From positions 3,038,001-3,102,000 of the forward strand of contig NZ_JAUSXG010000001.1 of assembly GCF_030815855.1 (NCBI RefSeq): a stretch of 64,000 nt of DNA, read 5' to 3'. Every line of letters begins with the position of its first letter. Position 1 is the stretch's first letter. The position numbers and the translations under genes were made by a program. This document shows positions 17,902 to 26,625 of this stretch, piece after piece. Source of the DNA: Variovorax paradoxus. GTDB taxonomy: Bacteria > Pseudomonadota > Gammaproteobacteria > Burkholderiales > Burkholderiaceae_C. The notes beneath the pieces were generated by a model. The model had not been told where the DNA came from. It worked only from the letters and a program-made list of their open reading frames with translations, and ran no database searches.

Positions 17902-17914
17902 AGGAACACCCGCC

Positions 17915-20167
17915 ATGCTGCCCACACATATCGATCCGAGCGAACTGCCGCGCGCCCTGCAACGCCTGATGGCCGCAAGCCAGCCTGAGCCCGGCGCCGC
18001 CGCCCTGCCCCGCCGCAGCTTCCTGAAGCTGGCCGGCGTCGGCGGCCTGGCGATCGGCGCCTTTCCCCACATGGCGATGGCGCAGGCCGACGGTGCGGCC
18101 AAGCCGGCCGGCGGGCTCAAGCCGTCGCAGCAGCCGCTGGCCTTCGTGCAGATTGCGCCCAACGGCGAAGTCACCGTGACGCACAACCGGCTCGAGTTCG
18201 GCCAGGGCGTGCAAACGGGGCTGCCGATGATCCTGGCCGAAGAGCTCGATGCCGACTGGAGCCTGGTGCGCAGCAAGAGCGGCACCAACGATGCCGCCTA
18301 TCACGACCCCGTGTTCGGCATGCACCTGACCGGCGGCTCCAACTCCATCAAGAACAGCTTCACGCAATACCGCGAACTCGGCGCGCGCGCACGGGCCATG
18401 CTGCTTTCAGCCGCCGCTGCGCGCTGGAACGTCGACGTGGCCACGCTGCGCACGCAGGCCGGCACGGTGCTGGGCCCGGGCGGACGCAAGCTGGGCTACG
18501 GCGAACTGGCCGAAGCCGCCATGGCGCTGCCGGTGCCCGAGAAGGTCACGCTCAAAGACCCGAAGGACTTCCGAATCATCGGCCGGCCCACCACGCGGTT
18601 GGATGCGCGCGCCAAGAGCAGCGGGCGGCAAGACTTCGGCATCGACGTCAAGCAGCCCGGGCAGCTCACCGCGGTGGTGGCCCATCCGCCGGTGTTCGGC
18701 GCGCGCCTGAAGTCGGTCGACGACAGCGCGGCGCGCGCCGTGAAGGGCGTGAAGGCGGTGCTGCGCGTGCCGCTCGACCGCGGCGCCGAAGGCGTGGCCG
18801 TGGTGGCCGACGGCTACTGGCCGGCCAAGCTGGGCCGCGATGCGCTCAAGCTGCAGTGGGACACCTCGGCCGTCGAGAAGGTCGACAGCGAAAAGCAATT
18901 GGTGCAGTACCGCGAACTGGCCGCCAAGCCCGGCCCGCGCAAGTTCGACGCCGACATGGCGCCGCTCGCCAGGGCGCCCAGGCAGCTCGAAGCCGAGTTC
19001 GTTTTCCCCTACCTGGCCCATGCGCCCATGGAGCCGCTGAACTGCACCGTGAAGCTGTCGGCCGACCGCGCCGAGCTCTGGGTCGGCACGCAGAGCGCCG
19101 GGCTGGACGCCGCCGCGGCAGCACGTGTGCTCGGCCTCAAGCCCGAGCAGGTGAGCGTGCATGTACAAATGGCGGGCGGCGGCTTCGGCCGGCGCTTCGT
19201 GGGCTCGAGCGACTACGTGGTCGAGGCCTGCGAAATCGCCAAGGCCGCGCGCACCGCGGGCCTGACTGCGCCGGTGCGCCTGCTGTGGAGCCGAGAGGAC
19301 GACATCAAGGGCGGCTACTACCGCCCCATGCACCTGCACCGCGCGCGCATCGGCTTCGACGAGCGCGGCAAGGTGCTGGCGTGGGACCACGTCATCGTGG
19401 GCCAGTCGATCCTCACGGGCACGGTGTTCGAGTCGTTCCAGGTCAAGGACGGCATTGACGCTTCGGCCACCGAAGGCATGCGCGAACCGTATCCGCTGCC
19501 GATGCGCCTGACGGTGCACCATCCCAAAGTCAATGTGCCGGTGCTGTGGTGGCGCAGCGTGGGTTCCACGCACACCGCCTTCGTGATGGAAACGCTGCTC
19601 GACGAAATCGCGCGCAGCACGAAGCAGGACCCGGTGGCCTACCGCATGCAGCTCTTCGGCGACAAGCACCCGCGGCACCGCGCCGCGCTGCAACTGGCGG
19701 TCGACAAGAGCGGCTACGGCAAGAAGCAGCTGGCACAGGGCCGCGCCTGGGGCGTGGCGGTGCACGAATCCTTCCAGTCGGTCGTGGCTTATGTGGTGGA
19801 GGCTTCGGTCAAGGACGGCCAGCCGGTGCTGCACCGGGCGACCGCCGGCGTGCATTGCAACCTGGCCGTGAATCCGCGCAGCGTGGAAGCGCAGGTACAG
19901 GGCGCCGCGGTCATGGGCCTGTCGATGTGCCTGCCGGGCGGCGCCATCACGCTGAAGGACGGCGAAGTGCAGCAGAGCAACTTCGGCGACTTTGCCGTGG
20001 CCCGCATCACCCAGATGCCGGAGTTCGAAGTGCATGTGGTGCCGAGCGCCGATGCGCCCACCGGCATCGGCGAGCCCGGCCTGCCGCCGCTGGCGCCGGC
20101 GTTCGCCAACGCCCTCGCGCGGCTCACGGGCAAGCCGCTGCGCCAGCTGCCTTTCAACCTGGCGTGA
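17915..20167 (+). CDS. Molybdopterin-binding subunit of an isoquinoline/aldehyde oxidoreductase (IorB-like), Tat-exported
   Basis: 750 residues, the length of two-subunit IorB-type enzymes. A Tat signal sits after a short N-extension (PRRSFLKLAGVGG, ending MAMAQA near residue 50). The molybdopterin domains follow, with GGGFGRRF near 425, the WRSVGSTHTAF segment near 545, and GIGEPGLPPLAPA containing the catalytic glutamate near the C-terminus. The enzyme hydroxylates an aldehyde or N-heterocycle in the periplasm and delivers electrons through the 2Fe-2S subunit to the cytochrome c two genes upstream. No XdhC-type or other maturation gene is nearby. Confidence 0.88.
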   Translation: MLPTHIDPSELPRALQRLMAASQPEPGAAALPRRSFLKLAGVGGLAIGAFPHMAMAQADGAAKPAGGLKPSQQPLAFVQIAPNGEVTVTHNRLEFGQGVQTGLPMILAEELDADWSLVRSKSGTNDAAYHDPVFGMHLTGGSNSIKNSFTQYRELGARARAMLLSAAAARWNVDVATLRTQAGTVLGPGGRKLGYGELAEAAMALPVPEKVTLKDPKDFRIIGRPTTRLDARAKSSGRQDFGIDVKQPGQLTAVVAHPPVFGARLKSVDDSAARAVKGVKAVLRVPLDRGAEGVAVVADGYWPAKLGRDALKLQWDTSAVEKVDSEKQLVQYRELAAKPGPRKFDADMAPLARAPRQLEAEFVFPYLAHAPMEPLNCTVKLSADRAELWVGTQSAGLDAAAAARVLGLKPEQVSVHVQMAGGGFGRRFVGSSDYVVEACEIAKAARTAGLTAPVRLLWSREDDIKGGYYRPMHLHRARIGFDERGKVLAWDHVIVGQSILTGTVFESFQVKDGIDASATEGMREPYPLPMRLTVHHPKVNVPVLWWRSVGSTHTAFVMETLLDEIARSTKQDPVAYRMQLFGDKHPRHRAALQLAVDKSGYGKKQLAQGRAWGVAVHESFQSVVAYVVEASVKDGQPVLHRATAGVHCNLAVNPRSVEAQVQGAAVMGLSMCLPGGAITLKDGEVQQSNFGDFAVARITQMPEFEVHVVPSADAPTGIGEPGLPPLAPAFANALARLTGKPLRQLPFNLA

Positions 20168-20189
20168 GCGTTGTCGCGCGGCGCAGGGC

Positions 20190-21197
20190 TCAGTCCGCCT
20201 GCACGCCCGCCGCGCGAATCACCTTGCCCCACTTCTCGGTTTCGGCCGCGAGGTGGCTGCGCAGGGCTTCGGGCGTGACCTTGTCCATCGGCACGGCCTC
20301 GGTACTCAGTTCGGCGAAGCGGTGCTTGACCATGTCGTCCTGCAGCGCGGCACGCAAGGCCGTGTTGAGCTTCTGCATCACCGCCGGCGGCGTGCCCTTG
20401 GGCGCGTAGATGCCGTGCCACACCTTCACGTCGAAGCCCTTGAGACCCTGCTCGTCGAGCGTCGGGATGTTGGGCATGCTGGACAGCCGCTTGGGCGTGG
20501 TCACGCCGAACACCTTGACGCGGTTGCCGTCCTTGATGACCGGTGCGGTCTGCGTGGTCTGGTCGCACAGCAGATCGACCTGCCCGCCCATCACATCGTT
20601 GAGCGCGGGACCGGCGCCCTTGTAGGGCACGGTGGTGAGCTGCACGCCGATCTGGTGCGCGAGGAGCATGCCGCACAGCTGCGACACGGCGCCGATGCCC
20701 GCGTTGGCGAGCGTGACCTTGTCCTTGTTGGCCTTCACATAGGCCAGCAGTTCCTGAAAATTGTTGGCCGGAAAGTCCTTGCGTGAAAGCAGCGTCATCG
20801 GCACGTCCATCACCTGGCCGACGTATTCGAAGTCTTTCAGTGGGTCGTAGCTGAGCTTCTTGTAGAGCGCGGGCGCGGTCGCCATGCCCATGTGATGGAT
20901 CAGGATGGTGTAGCCGTTGGGCGCCGCCTTGGCCACGCGCCCGGGTGCGATGGTGCCGCCCGCGCCCACGGTGTTCTCGACGATGACGGTCTGCCCGAGC
21001 GACTTGCCCATGGGAATCGCGAGCATGCGCGCCACCACGTCGGTAGGGCCGCCGGCCGAATACGGCACGACCATGGTGATGGGCTTGTCGGGCCAGGGTG
21101 CTTGCTGCGCCGTGGCCGGCGTTTGAGCGGCCAGCAGGCAGGCGCCCAGCGATGCCGCGAGTACAGCCCGTGTCTTCCAGTTCCTTGTTGCTTTCAC
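20190..21197 (-). CDS. Bug/TctC-family tripartite tricarboxylate transporter binding protein
   Basis: 335 residues. A signal peptide covers about residues 1-30 (ending PATAQQA). The mature protein opens with WPDKPITMVVPYSAGGPTDVVAR, the Bug-family hallmark. The GTG start at 21197 has AGGAG about 10 bases upstream; there is no better in-frame ATG. Bug proteins bind carboxylates in the periplasm, and many are orphans without TctAB membrane partners, as here. It is the last gene of a minus-strand run with CitE-, CaiB- and MaoC-like enzymes, so a C4-C5 dicarboxylate ligand is reasonable. Confidence 0.9.
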   Translation of the reverse strand: MKATRNWKTRAVLAASLGACLLAAQTPATAQQAPWPDKPITMVVPYSAGGPTDVVARMLAIPMGKSLGQTVIVENTVGAGGTIAPGRVAKAAPNGYTILIHHMGMATAPALYKKLSYDPLKDFEYVGQVMDVPMTLLSRKDFPANNFQELLAYVKANKDKVTLANAGIGAVSQLCGMLLAHQIGVQLTTVPYKGAGPALNDVMGGQVDLLCDQTTQTAPVIKDGNRVKVFGVTTPKRLSSMPNIPTLDEQGLKGFDVKVWHGIYAPKGTPPAVMQKLNTALRAALQDDMVKHRFAELSTEAVPMDKVTPEALRSHLAAETEKWGKVIRAAGVQAD

Positions 21198-21249
21198 TTC
21201 GTTGTCTCCTTGAGGTTATTGGTTTGGTATGTCCGAAGCCCCGCCGCGT

Positions 21250-22131
21250 TCAGGGCGGCGCTTGCGATTCGAGTGCCAGCAGGCGTTCCGCAAGCCGCAC
21301 CACGGGTGCGTCGACCATGCGTCCGTCGAGGCTGACGACACCGCCGCCCGCGGCGTGCGTCGCCTCCACCACGCGGCGCGCCCATGCGAGCTCTGCGGTG
21401 CTCGGACCGAGCGCGGCATGCACGGGAGCGACCTGGTCCGGGTGAATGCAAAGCTTGCCGCCGAAGCCGCCGCGCCGTGCGCGTGCTGCATCGTTGGCGA
21501 GCCGCGCCGTATCGCGCCAATCGGGCGTCACGCCGTCGATGGGCGCCGCAAGCCCGGCGAGGCGCGAGGCCAGCACCAGCGCCAGGCGCACCGGCACAAG
21601 TTCGGCCTCTTCCGCATCGCAGGCCAGCCCCAGGTCGGCCTGGAAATCGAGATTGCCGAATGCGAGCCGCAGCACCTGCGGCGCGGCCGCGAGTTCGCGC
21701 GCGGCCTCCAGGCCGGCGGCCGATTCGATCAAGGGCACGAGCAGGCCCTTCGGTCCGATGGTCACACCGAGCCGTTGCAGGTCCGCCGCACGCTCGGCCT
21801 TCGGCAACATCACGCCGGCGATCAAGCCTTGAGTGGCGAGCTCGCCCAACTCGGCAAGGTCGCCGTCGTGCCACGGCGTGCCACAGGCATTGATGCGCAC
21901 CAGCAGGCGCTGCCGCTGCGCCACGCTCAGGGCAGAGAAAGAAGCCCTCAGCTGCGCACGCGCCTCCACCTTTCGATCGGGCGCCACGGCGTCTTCCAAG
22001 TCGACGATCACGCCGCCCGCGCCGCTGGCCAGCGCGCGCGCATGGCGCTCGGGCCGGTCCGCTGGGACGAACAGGAAGGTGCGCGCCGATGCCAGCTTCA
22101 GCAGTGCCGCCGCCGCATGCGTCGTGTTCAC
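21250..22131 (-). CDS. HpcH/HpaI aldolase-family CoA-ester lyase (CitE-like)
   Basis: 293 residues with a GTG start whose last two bases begin the upstream CaiB stop (GTGA). The CitE pattern is clear: SARTFLFVPADRPER, then VIVDLEDAV with the metal-binding acidic pair, VPLIESAAGL near residue 135, and GKLCIHPDQV near the C-terminus. Members cleave citramalyl-CoA, malyl-CoA or similar thioesters into acetyl-CoA plus a 2-oxo acid. Context with a CoA-transferase and a mesaconyl-C4-CoA hydratase-like enzyme favours citramalyl-CoA lyase, giving acetyl-CoA and pyruvate. Confidence 0.85.
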   Translation of the reverse strand: MNTTHAAAALLKLASARTFLFVPADRPERHARALASGAGGVIVDLEDAVAPDRKVEARAQLRASFSALSVAQRQRLLVRINACGTPWHDGDLAELGELATQGLIAGVMLPKAERAADLQRLGVTIGPKGLLVPLIESAAGLEAARELAAAPQVLRLAFGNLDFQADLGLACDAEEAELVPVRLALVLASRLAGLAAPIDGVTPDWRDTARLANDAARARRGGFGGKLCIHPDQVAPVHAALGPSTAELAWARRVVEATHAAGGGVVSLDGRMVDAPVVRLAERLLALESQAPP

Positions 22132-23309
22132 ACCGCCCCCGCCTCGCGCAGCGCGGCAATCTCGGCATCGCCTCGCCCGAGGCTGCGCAGAATGGCTTCG
22201 GTGTGCTCGCCGACGGCGGGCACCGGGTCCATGCGGTAGTCGAACGCGCTCTGGCGGCCCGCCGGCAGCAGGGCCGGAATATCGCCGGCCGGCGAACCCA
22301 CCTGCCGCCACCGGTCGCGCGCCTGCAATTGCGGATGCGCCCACAGCCCGGCCATATCGTTCATGCGCGCATTGGCAATCTGCGCGGCGTCGAGGCGCTC
22401 GACCACCTGCACAGTACTGAGCGCCGCGAAAGTCTCCACGATGATGGCGCGCAGCGCCTCGCGGTTGTCGTTGCGCCGCGCATTGCTGTCGAAGCGCGGG
22501 TCGGTGGCGAGCCCCGCCTGCAGCAGCACCTTCTCGCAAAACGTGCGCCATTCGCGCTCGTTCTGCAGCCCCAGCATCACCGTGCCGCCGTCGCCCGCGG
22601 GAAACGGCCCGTAAGGATAGATGGTCGCGTGCGAAGCGGCACTGCGCGGCGGCGGCGGGGCGCCGTCGTAGGCGTAGTACATCGGATAGCCCATCCACTC
22701 GGCGAGCGATTCGAGCATCGACACGTCGATGTGCGAGCCCTTGCCGGTCTTGCCGCGTTGCAGCAGCGCCGCGAGGATGCCGGTGTACGCGTACATGCCT
22801 GCCGCAATGTCGGCAATGGAGTTGCCCGACTTGCACGGATCGTCCGGCGTGCCCGTGACCGACAGGAAACCCGCTTCGCTCTGAATCAGCAGGTCGTAGG
22901 CCTTCTTGTCGCGATACGGGCCGTCTTCGCCGTAGCCCGAGATGTCGCAGACGATGAGCCGCGGATGCTTCGCCTGCAGCGCTTCGGCCCCCAGGCCCAT
23001 GCGCGCAGCCGCGCCGGGCGCCAGGTTCTGTACCAGCACGTCGGCCTCGGCCACCAGCTCCTGCAGCACCGCGAGCGCGGCGGGCTGCTTGAGGTCGAGC
23101 GTGAGGCTTTCCTTCGACCGATTCACCCACACGAAGTGCGAGGCTTCGCCGCCCACGCGCGCGTCGTAGGCGCGCGCAAAGTCACCCACGCCGGGGCGTT
23201 CCACCTTGATCACGCGGGCGCCGAGGTCGGCCAGTTGCCGCGTGCAGAACGGTGCCGCAATCGCGTGTTCGAGCGAAACGACCGTGATGCCGTCGAGAGG
23301 TCTTGTCAT
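22128..23309 (-). CDS. CaiB/BaiF-family (class III) CoA-transferase
   Basis: 393 residues. The start at 23309 was preferred because AGGGAGA lies 8-10 bases upstream; an ATG at 23330 overlapping the preceding stop has no such site. Class III features are the N-terminal MTRPLDGITVVSLEHAIAAPFCTRQLADLGARVIKVERP, the NRSKESLTLDLK strand, and Asp167 in NSIADIAAGM, which aligns with the catalytic aspartate of formyl-CoA transferase. The family moves CoA between dicarboxylates, for example succinyl-CoA to itaconate, mesaconate or citramalate. It is tightly packed between the hydratase-like and lyase genes, which supports a joint C5-dicarboxylate pathway. Confidence 0.88.
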   Translation of the reverse strand: MTRPLDGITVVSLEHAIAAPFCTRQLADLGARVIKVERPGVGDFARAYDARVGGEASHFVWVNRSKESLTLDLKQPAALAVLQELVAEADVLVQNLAPGAAARMGLGAEALQAKHPRLIVCDISGYGEDGPYRDKKAYDLLIQSEAGFLSVTGTPDDPCKSGNSIADIAAGMYAYTGILAALLQRGKTGKGSHIDVSMLESLAEWMGYPMYYAYDGAPPPPRSAASHATIYPYGPFPAGDGGTVMLGLQNEREWRTFCEKVLLQAGLATDPRFDSNARRNDNREALRAIIVETFAALSTVQVVERLDAAQIANARMNDMAGLWAHPQLQARDRWRQVGSPAGDIPALLPAGRQSAFDYRMDPVPAVGEHTEAILRSLGRGDAEIAALREAGAV

Positions 23310-23326
23310 GCGCTTGTTCTCCCTGT

Positions 23327-24235
23327 TCATGCGAGCACGGCCGTGGCCTGCATCGTGAGCCAGCCGTCGGCGTCTTCGCCCCACAGACTGAAGGTCTTGC
23401 CGTCGGTGCTGCCTTCGGCCGGCTTGCCGTGCACGCGGAACGGCGCAATGTCGAAGGTCGGCCGCACGGCGCGAAATTCGAAGCGCGCAAGCTGTGCGCC
23501 GGGCACGTTGCGGCGCAGCAGGTCGACCAGGAGCGTGGCGATCAGCGGGCCGTGCACGATCAGCCCCGGATAGCCCTCGACCTGCGTCACGTAGCGGCGG
23601 TCGTAGTGGATGCGGTGGCCGTTGAAAGTAAGCGCGGAGTAGCGGAACAGCAGCACGTCGTCGGGGACGAGCTCGCGGCTGAACGCGGCGTCCTTCGGTG
23701 CCGGCGTGGGCGGCGGGGTTTTCTCGCCGGGTTCGGCCGCGGCGCGGTAGACGATGTCGTGCTCCTCGGTCAACGCGAGGCCGCGCGCGTTGTGCACTTC
23801 ATGCCGAACGAGCACGAACACCAGTTCGCCGCTGCGGCCCGCCTTGTGGGTGACCGAGGCGATGGTCGAGGTGCGCTCGACCGCATCGCCCACCTGCAGC
23901 GGATTGCCCTCTTCCCACGCGAGCCGCCCGCCGGCCCACATGCGGCGCGGCAGCGGCACCGGGGGCAGGAAGCTGCCGCGCTTCGCATGGCCGTCCTCGC
24001 CGATCTCGGACTGGCGATGGTGCGGCAGGAAATAGAGCCAGTGCCAGAGCGCGGGCAGGCGCGTACCGGTGCCAGGAAGTGGGTCGTCGCGATCGAGCGT
24101 GGCCGAGAGCGCGCGCACGGGCGCGGCGGTGATCTCGTCGGCCAGCGTTTCGCTGCGGCCCTGCCAACCCTGGAGCTTTGCCAGCGTGTCGCTGTCGATC
24201 GATGGGGAGGACTTTTCCTGCATGTGATTGCTCAT
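23327..24235 (-). CDS. FAS1-like/MaoC-type dehydratase, mesaconyl-C4-CoA hydratase-like
   Basis: 302 residues from the ATG at 24235. Two hot-dog halves are visible. The N-terminal half has WHWLYFLPHHRQSEIGEDGH and LPRRMWAGGRLAWEE, typical of the mesaconyl-C4-CoA hydratase group. The C-terminal half contains FNGHRIHYDRRYV...GLIVHGP, the MaoC-type active-site region with the Asp/His pair. The proposed reaction is reversible hydration of an unsaturated C5 acyl-CoA to citramalyl-CoA. It starts just 10 bases after the stop of a Bug/TctC gene and precedes the CoA-transferase gene. Confidence 0.8.
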   Translation of the reverse strand: MSNHMQEKSSPSIDSDTLAKLQGWQGRSETLADEITAAPVRALSATLDRDDPLPGTGTRLPALWHWLYFLPHHRQSEIGEDGHAKRGSFLPPVPLPRRMWAGGRLAWEEGNPLQVGDAVERTSTIASVTHKAGRSGELVFVLVRHEVHNARGLALTEEHDIVYRAAAEPGEKTPPPTPAPKDAAFSRELVPDDVLLFRYSALTFNGHRIHYDRRYVTQVEGYPGLIVHGPLIATLLVDLLRRNVPGAQLARFEFRAVRPTFDIAPFRVHGKPAEGSTDGKTFSLWGEDADGWLTMQATAVLA

Positions 24236-24245
24236 GGTTTTTTCT

Positions 24246-25223
24246 TCAATCCACCGCCGCACCCGATGCCTTGACGATGCGCGCCCACTTGGCGAGGTCG
24301 TCCTGCAGCAGCTTCGCAAACTGGTCGGGCGTGGTGGGCGCCGCAATCTCGACGCCCTGCTGGTCGAGCTTGTCGCGCAGGTCCTTGGCGGCCAGCGCCT
24401 TGCGCGTGGCCTCCTGCAGCGTGGCCAGCACATCGGCCGGCACGCCCGCGGGCGCGAACAGGCCGATCCAGAGCGTGCCGTTGTAGCCCGGCACCGCCTC
24501 GGCAATGGCGGGCACATCGGGCAGCACCGGCGAGCGCTTGTCGCCGCTGACCGCCAGCGCGCGCAGCTTGCCGGCCTTGATGTGCGAGAGCGCCGAGGGC
24601 AGGCTCGCGAACACGATCGGCAGTTGCCCGCCGAGCACGTCGTTCAGCGCGGGCGCCACGCCCTTGTACGGCACGTGCTGCAGCGAAATGCCCGCCATGC
24701 TGTTGAGCATTTCGCCCAGCAGGTGGTTGAGCGTGCCGTTGCCGGCCGAGGCGTACTGGTAGTTGGCGCCCTTCTGCCGCGCGAGCTTCAGGAACTCGTT
24801 GAGATCTTTCGCGGGAAACGACGGGTTGACCAGCAGCACGTTGGGCACCGCGCCGATCAGGCCCACGGGCTTGAAGTCTTTCACCGGGTCGAAGCCCGCG
24901 TTCTTGTAGAGCGCCGGGTTGATCGCCTGGCTGCTGCTGATGGTCATGAGCAGCGTGTAGCCGTCCTTCGGTCCTTTGGCGACGAACTGCGTGCCGATGT
25001 TCCCGCCGGCGCCGGGACGGTTGTCGACCACCACGCTGGCATTCATCACCTCGCCGAGCTTCTGGCCGACGAGGCGGCCCACGATGTCGTTGGTGCCGCC
25101 CGCGGCCTGCGGCACGATGAGGGTGACCGGGCGCGATGGATAGGGTTCGGCGCGCGCTGGGCCGGTGTGGATCAGGGCGGCAGCGGCGGCAAACGCCAGG
25201 GTCGCGAGCGCGCGAAACCCCAT
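24246..25223 (-). CDS. Bug/TctC-family tripartite tricarboxylate transporter binding protein
   Basis: 325 residues from the ATG at 25223. The frame is open further upstream to 25292, but that stretch is translated from a tRNA fragment and looks non-coding. A signal peptide covers about residues 1-25 (ending ARA), then EPYPSRPVTLIVPQAAGGTNDIVGR, the Bug signature. It is the first gene of the minus-strand run leading into the hydratase-, CoA-transferase- and lyase-like genes, and is divergent from the LysR gene. It probably delivers or senses the dicarboxylate that the pathway consumes. It differs clearly from the second Bug protein at 20190. Confidence 0.88.
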   Translation of the reverse strand: MGFRALATLAFAAAAALIHTGPARAEPYPSRPVTLIVPQAAGGTNDIVGRLVGQKLGEVMNASVVVDNRPGAGGNIGTQFVAKGPKDGYTLLMTISSSQAINPALYKNAGFDPVKDFKPVGLIGAVPNVLLVNPSFPAKDLNEFLKLARQKGANYQYASAGNGTLNHLLGEMLNSMAGISLQHVPYKGVAPALNDVLGGQLPIVFASLPSALSHIKAGKLRALAVSGDKRSPVLPDVPAIAEAVPGYNGTLWIGLFAPAGVPADVLATLQEATRKALAAKDLRDKLDQQGVEIAAPTTPDQFAKLLQDDLAKWARIVKASGAAVD

Positions 25224-25233
25224 GTTTGCAAGA

Positions 25234-25273
25234 TTGGTAGAGCAGCGGACTTTTAATCCGTTGGTCGCTGGTT
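25234..25273 (+). pseudogene. tRNA-Lys(TTT) fragment
   Basis: Forty bases match the centre of a bacterial tRNA-Lys. They hold part of the D-arm (GGTAGAGCAG), the intact anticodon arm (CGGAC-TTTTAAT-CCG with a UUU anticodon), the variable loop TGGTCG and the start of the T-stem (CTGGTT). Both acceptor strands, the 5' D-stem strand and most of the T-arm are missing, so it cannot be a functional tRNA. It lies 10 bases before the tctC-type start, on the opposite strand. It may be a recombination scar or an exapted structure. Confidence 0.7.
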
Positions 25274-25342
25274 GGTGTTGTTGTGTCTCCATGGCCGCAT
25301 GGTGTTCCGCCCCACCGCTGCGCGCAATCTGCGATTTCGGAA

Positions 25343-25372
25343 CCCAGCCTTCTGAATTCCCGAAGGCTTGGG
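25343..25372. promoter_or_regulatory. Inverted repeat upstream of the LysR gene
   Basis: CCCAGCCTTC (25343-25352) and GAAGGCTTGGG (25362-25372) form a near-perfect dyad with a one-base bulge. It ends 12 bases before the LysR ATG and lies between the divergent LysR and tctC-type genes. Its position suits an autoregulatory LysR-type operator; alternatively it is a leader hairpin. Confidence 0.5.
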
Positions 25373-25384
25373 TACGATGGCACC

Positions 25385-26296
25385 ATGCTTTTCGATCTGA
25401 CCGACCTGCGCCTTTTCGTTGCCGCGGCCGAACTCGGCAACCTCACGCGCGCGGCCGAGCGGCAGCACTTGTCGCTTGCGGCGGCCAGTGCGCGCATCAA
25501 AGCGCTCGAAACGCAGGCGGGCTTGCAGCTGCTGCAGCGCGAAGCACGCGGCGTGCGGCTCCTGCCACCGGGAGAAGCCTTCCTGCACCACGCACGCCTG
25601 GTGCTGCACCAGACCGAGCAGTTGCGCGCCGATCTGCTCGAATACGGCGGAGGCCTCCGCGGCCATTTGCGCGTGTTCGCCAACACCACGGCGGTAACGG
25701 ACTTCCTGCCCGAGATCCTCCCCGGCTTCCTGGCGCACAACCCGCGCATCAACGTCGACCTTCAAGAAAAACCGAATGCTCAGATCCCGCGCGGCGTGCT
25801 CGACGGACGCGCCGACATCGGCATCGCGGCCGGCCGCGTCGACACGCTGGGGCTGGAAGCGATTCACTTCAGCACTGACCGGCTGGTGCTCGTCACCTCG
25901 CGCAAGCACCGCTTCGCAAAGCGCCGCAAGATTTCATTCGCGGAGACGCTCGACGAAGATGCCATCGGCATGCAGCAAGGCAGCACGCTGCAAGCGTTTC
26001 TCTCGCAGATCACCGACAACCTCGGCAAGCGCCAGAAGCTGCGCATCCAGCTCGGCAGCTTCGATGCGATGTGCCGGATGATCGGCAGCGGCGTGGGCAT
26101 TGGCGTGGTGCCGGAGTCGGCGGCGCGGCGCAACCAGGAGAGCATGCAGCTCGCGCTGATCGACCTCAGCGACGCGTGGTGTGTGCGGGAGCGCTATCTG
26201 CTGGTGCGCGACCGGGCGGCACTACCGATTTATGCGCAGGCGCTGGTCGAAACGCTGTGCCGGCACTATGCCGTTGAGCAGGCTGCAATCGACTGA
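25385..26296 (+). CDS. LysR-family transcriptional regulator
   Basis: 303 residues. The N-terminal winged helix-turn-helix is clear (LRLFVAAAELGNLTRAAERQHLSLAAASARIKALE, residues 8-42). A linker and the two-lobe periplasmic-binding-protein-like effector domain follow (residues 90-295). It is transcribed divergently from the tctC/MaoC/CaiB/CitE run, the classic layout for a LysR activator of a catabolic operon. A strong inverted repeat in the shared intergenic region is a candidate operator. Confidence 0.88.
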   Translation: MLFDLTDLRLFVAAAELGNLTRAAERQHLSLAAASARIKALETQAGLQLLQREARGVRLLPPGEAFLHHARLVLHQTEQLRADLLEYGGGLRGHLRVFANTTAVTDFLPEILPGFLAHNPRINVDLQEKPNAQIPRGVLDGRADIGIAAGRVDTLGLEAIHFSTDRLVLVTSRKHRFAKRRKISFAETLDEDAIGMQQGSTLQAFLSQITDNLGKRQKLRIQLGSFDAMCRMIGSGVGIGVVPESAARRNQESMQLALIDLSDAWCVRERYLLVRDRAALPIYAQALVETLCRHYAVEQAAID

Positions 26297-26484
26297 GACC
26301 AGAAAACAAGGACTTGCACGCGAATCGTGAAGAAGCCGGTGCCATCCCCATTTTCCGTGGACAACTTTGGGGATAACTGATGTGCTTCCTTGTAAATGCG
26401 ATTTAAGTTGTTGTTTTACAAAGAAAATAATCAGTTTGCTGAAAATTTGTGCGGTGAACAAAGTGGAGTTGCTGTTCAGGGCGT

Positions 26485-26578
26485 GTGCACAGGCCACCGG
26501 GTACTCCCCTCCGCGAATGTCCCCCGGCTTCGCCTCCTCCTTGATTTCGCTGCGGGGAGCACCCGATGCCCTGTGCAC
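26485..26578 (-). repeat. Structured hairpin repeat, copy B (inverted)
   Basis: Read on the minus strand, this copy has the same plan as copies A and C: 25-nt arms (one mismatch, two wobbles), GCA/GGA internal loop, GCGAA/TTCGC inner stem, ATCAAGGAGGAG, a mini-hairpin GGC-GAA-GCC and GGGGGACA. The distal part of the outer arms is unrelated in sequence to the other copies yet still pairs. The CCTTGC/GCAAGG block of A and C is replaced by CTCCCC/GGGGAG, a set of compensatory changes. Confidence 0.88.
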
Positions 26579-26625
26579 CAAGGCACGCTGCTGGTGTGCA
26601 GCCGATCAACGACCGGCGCGCATAA

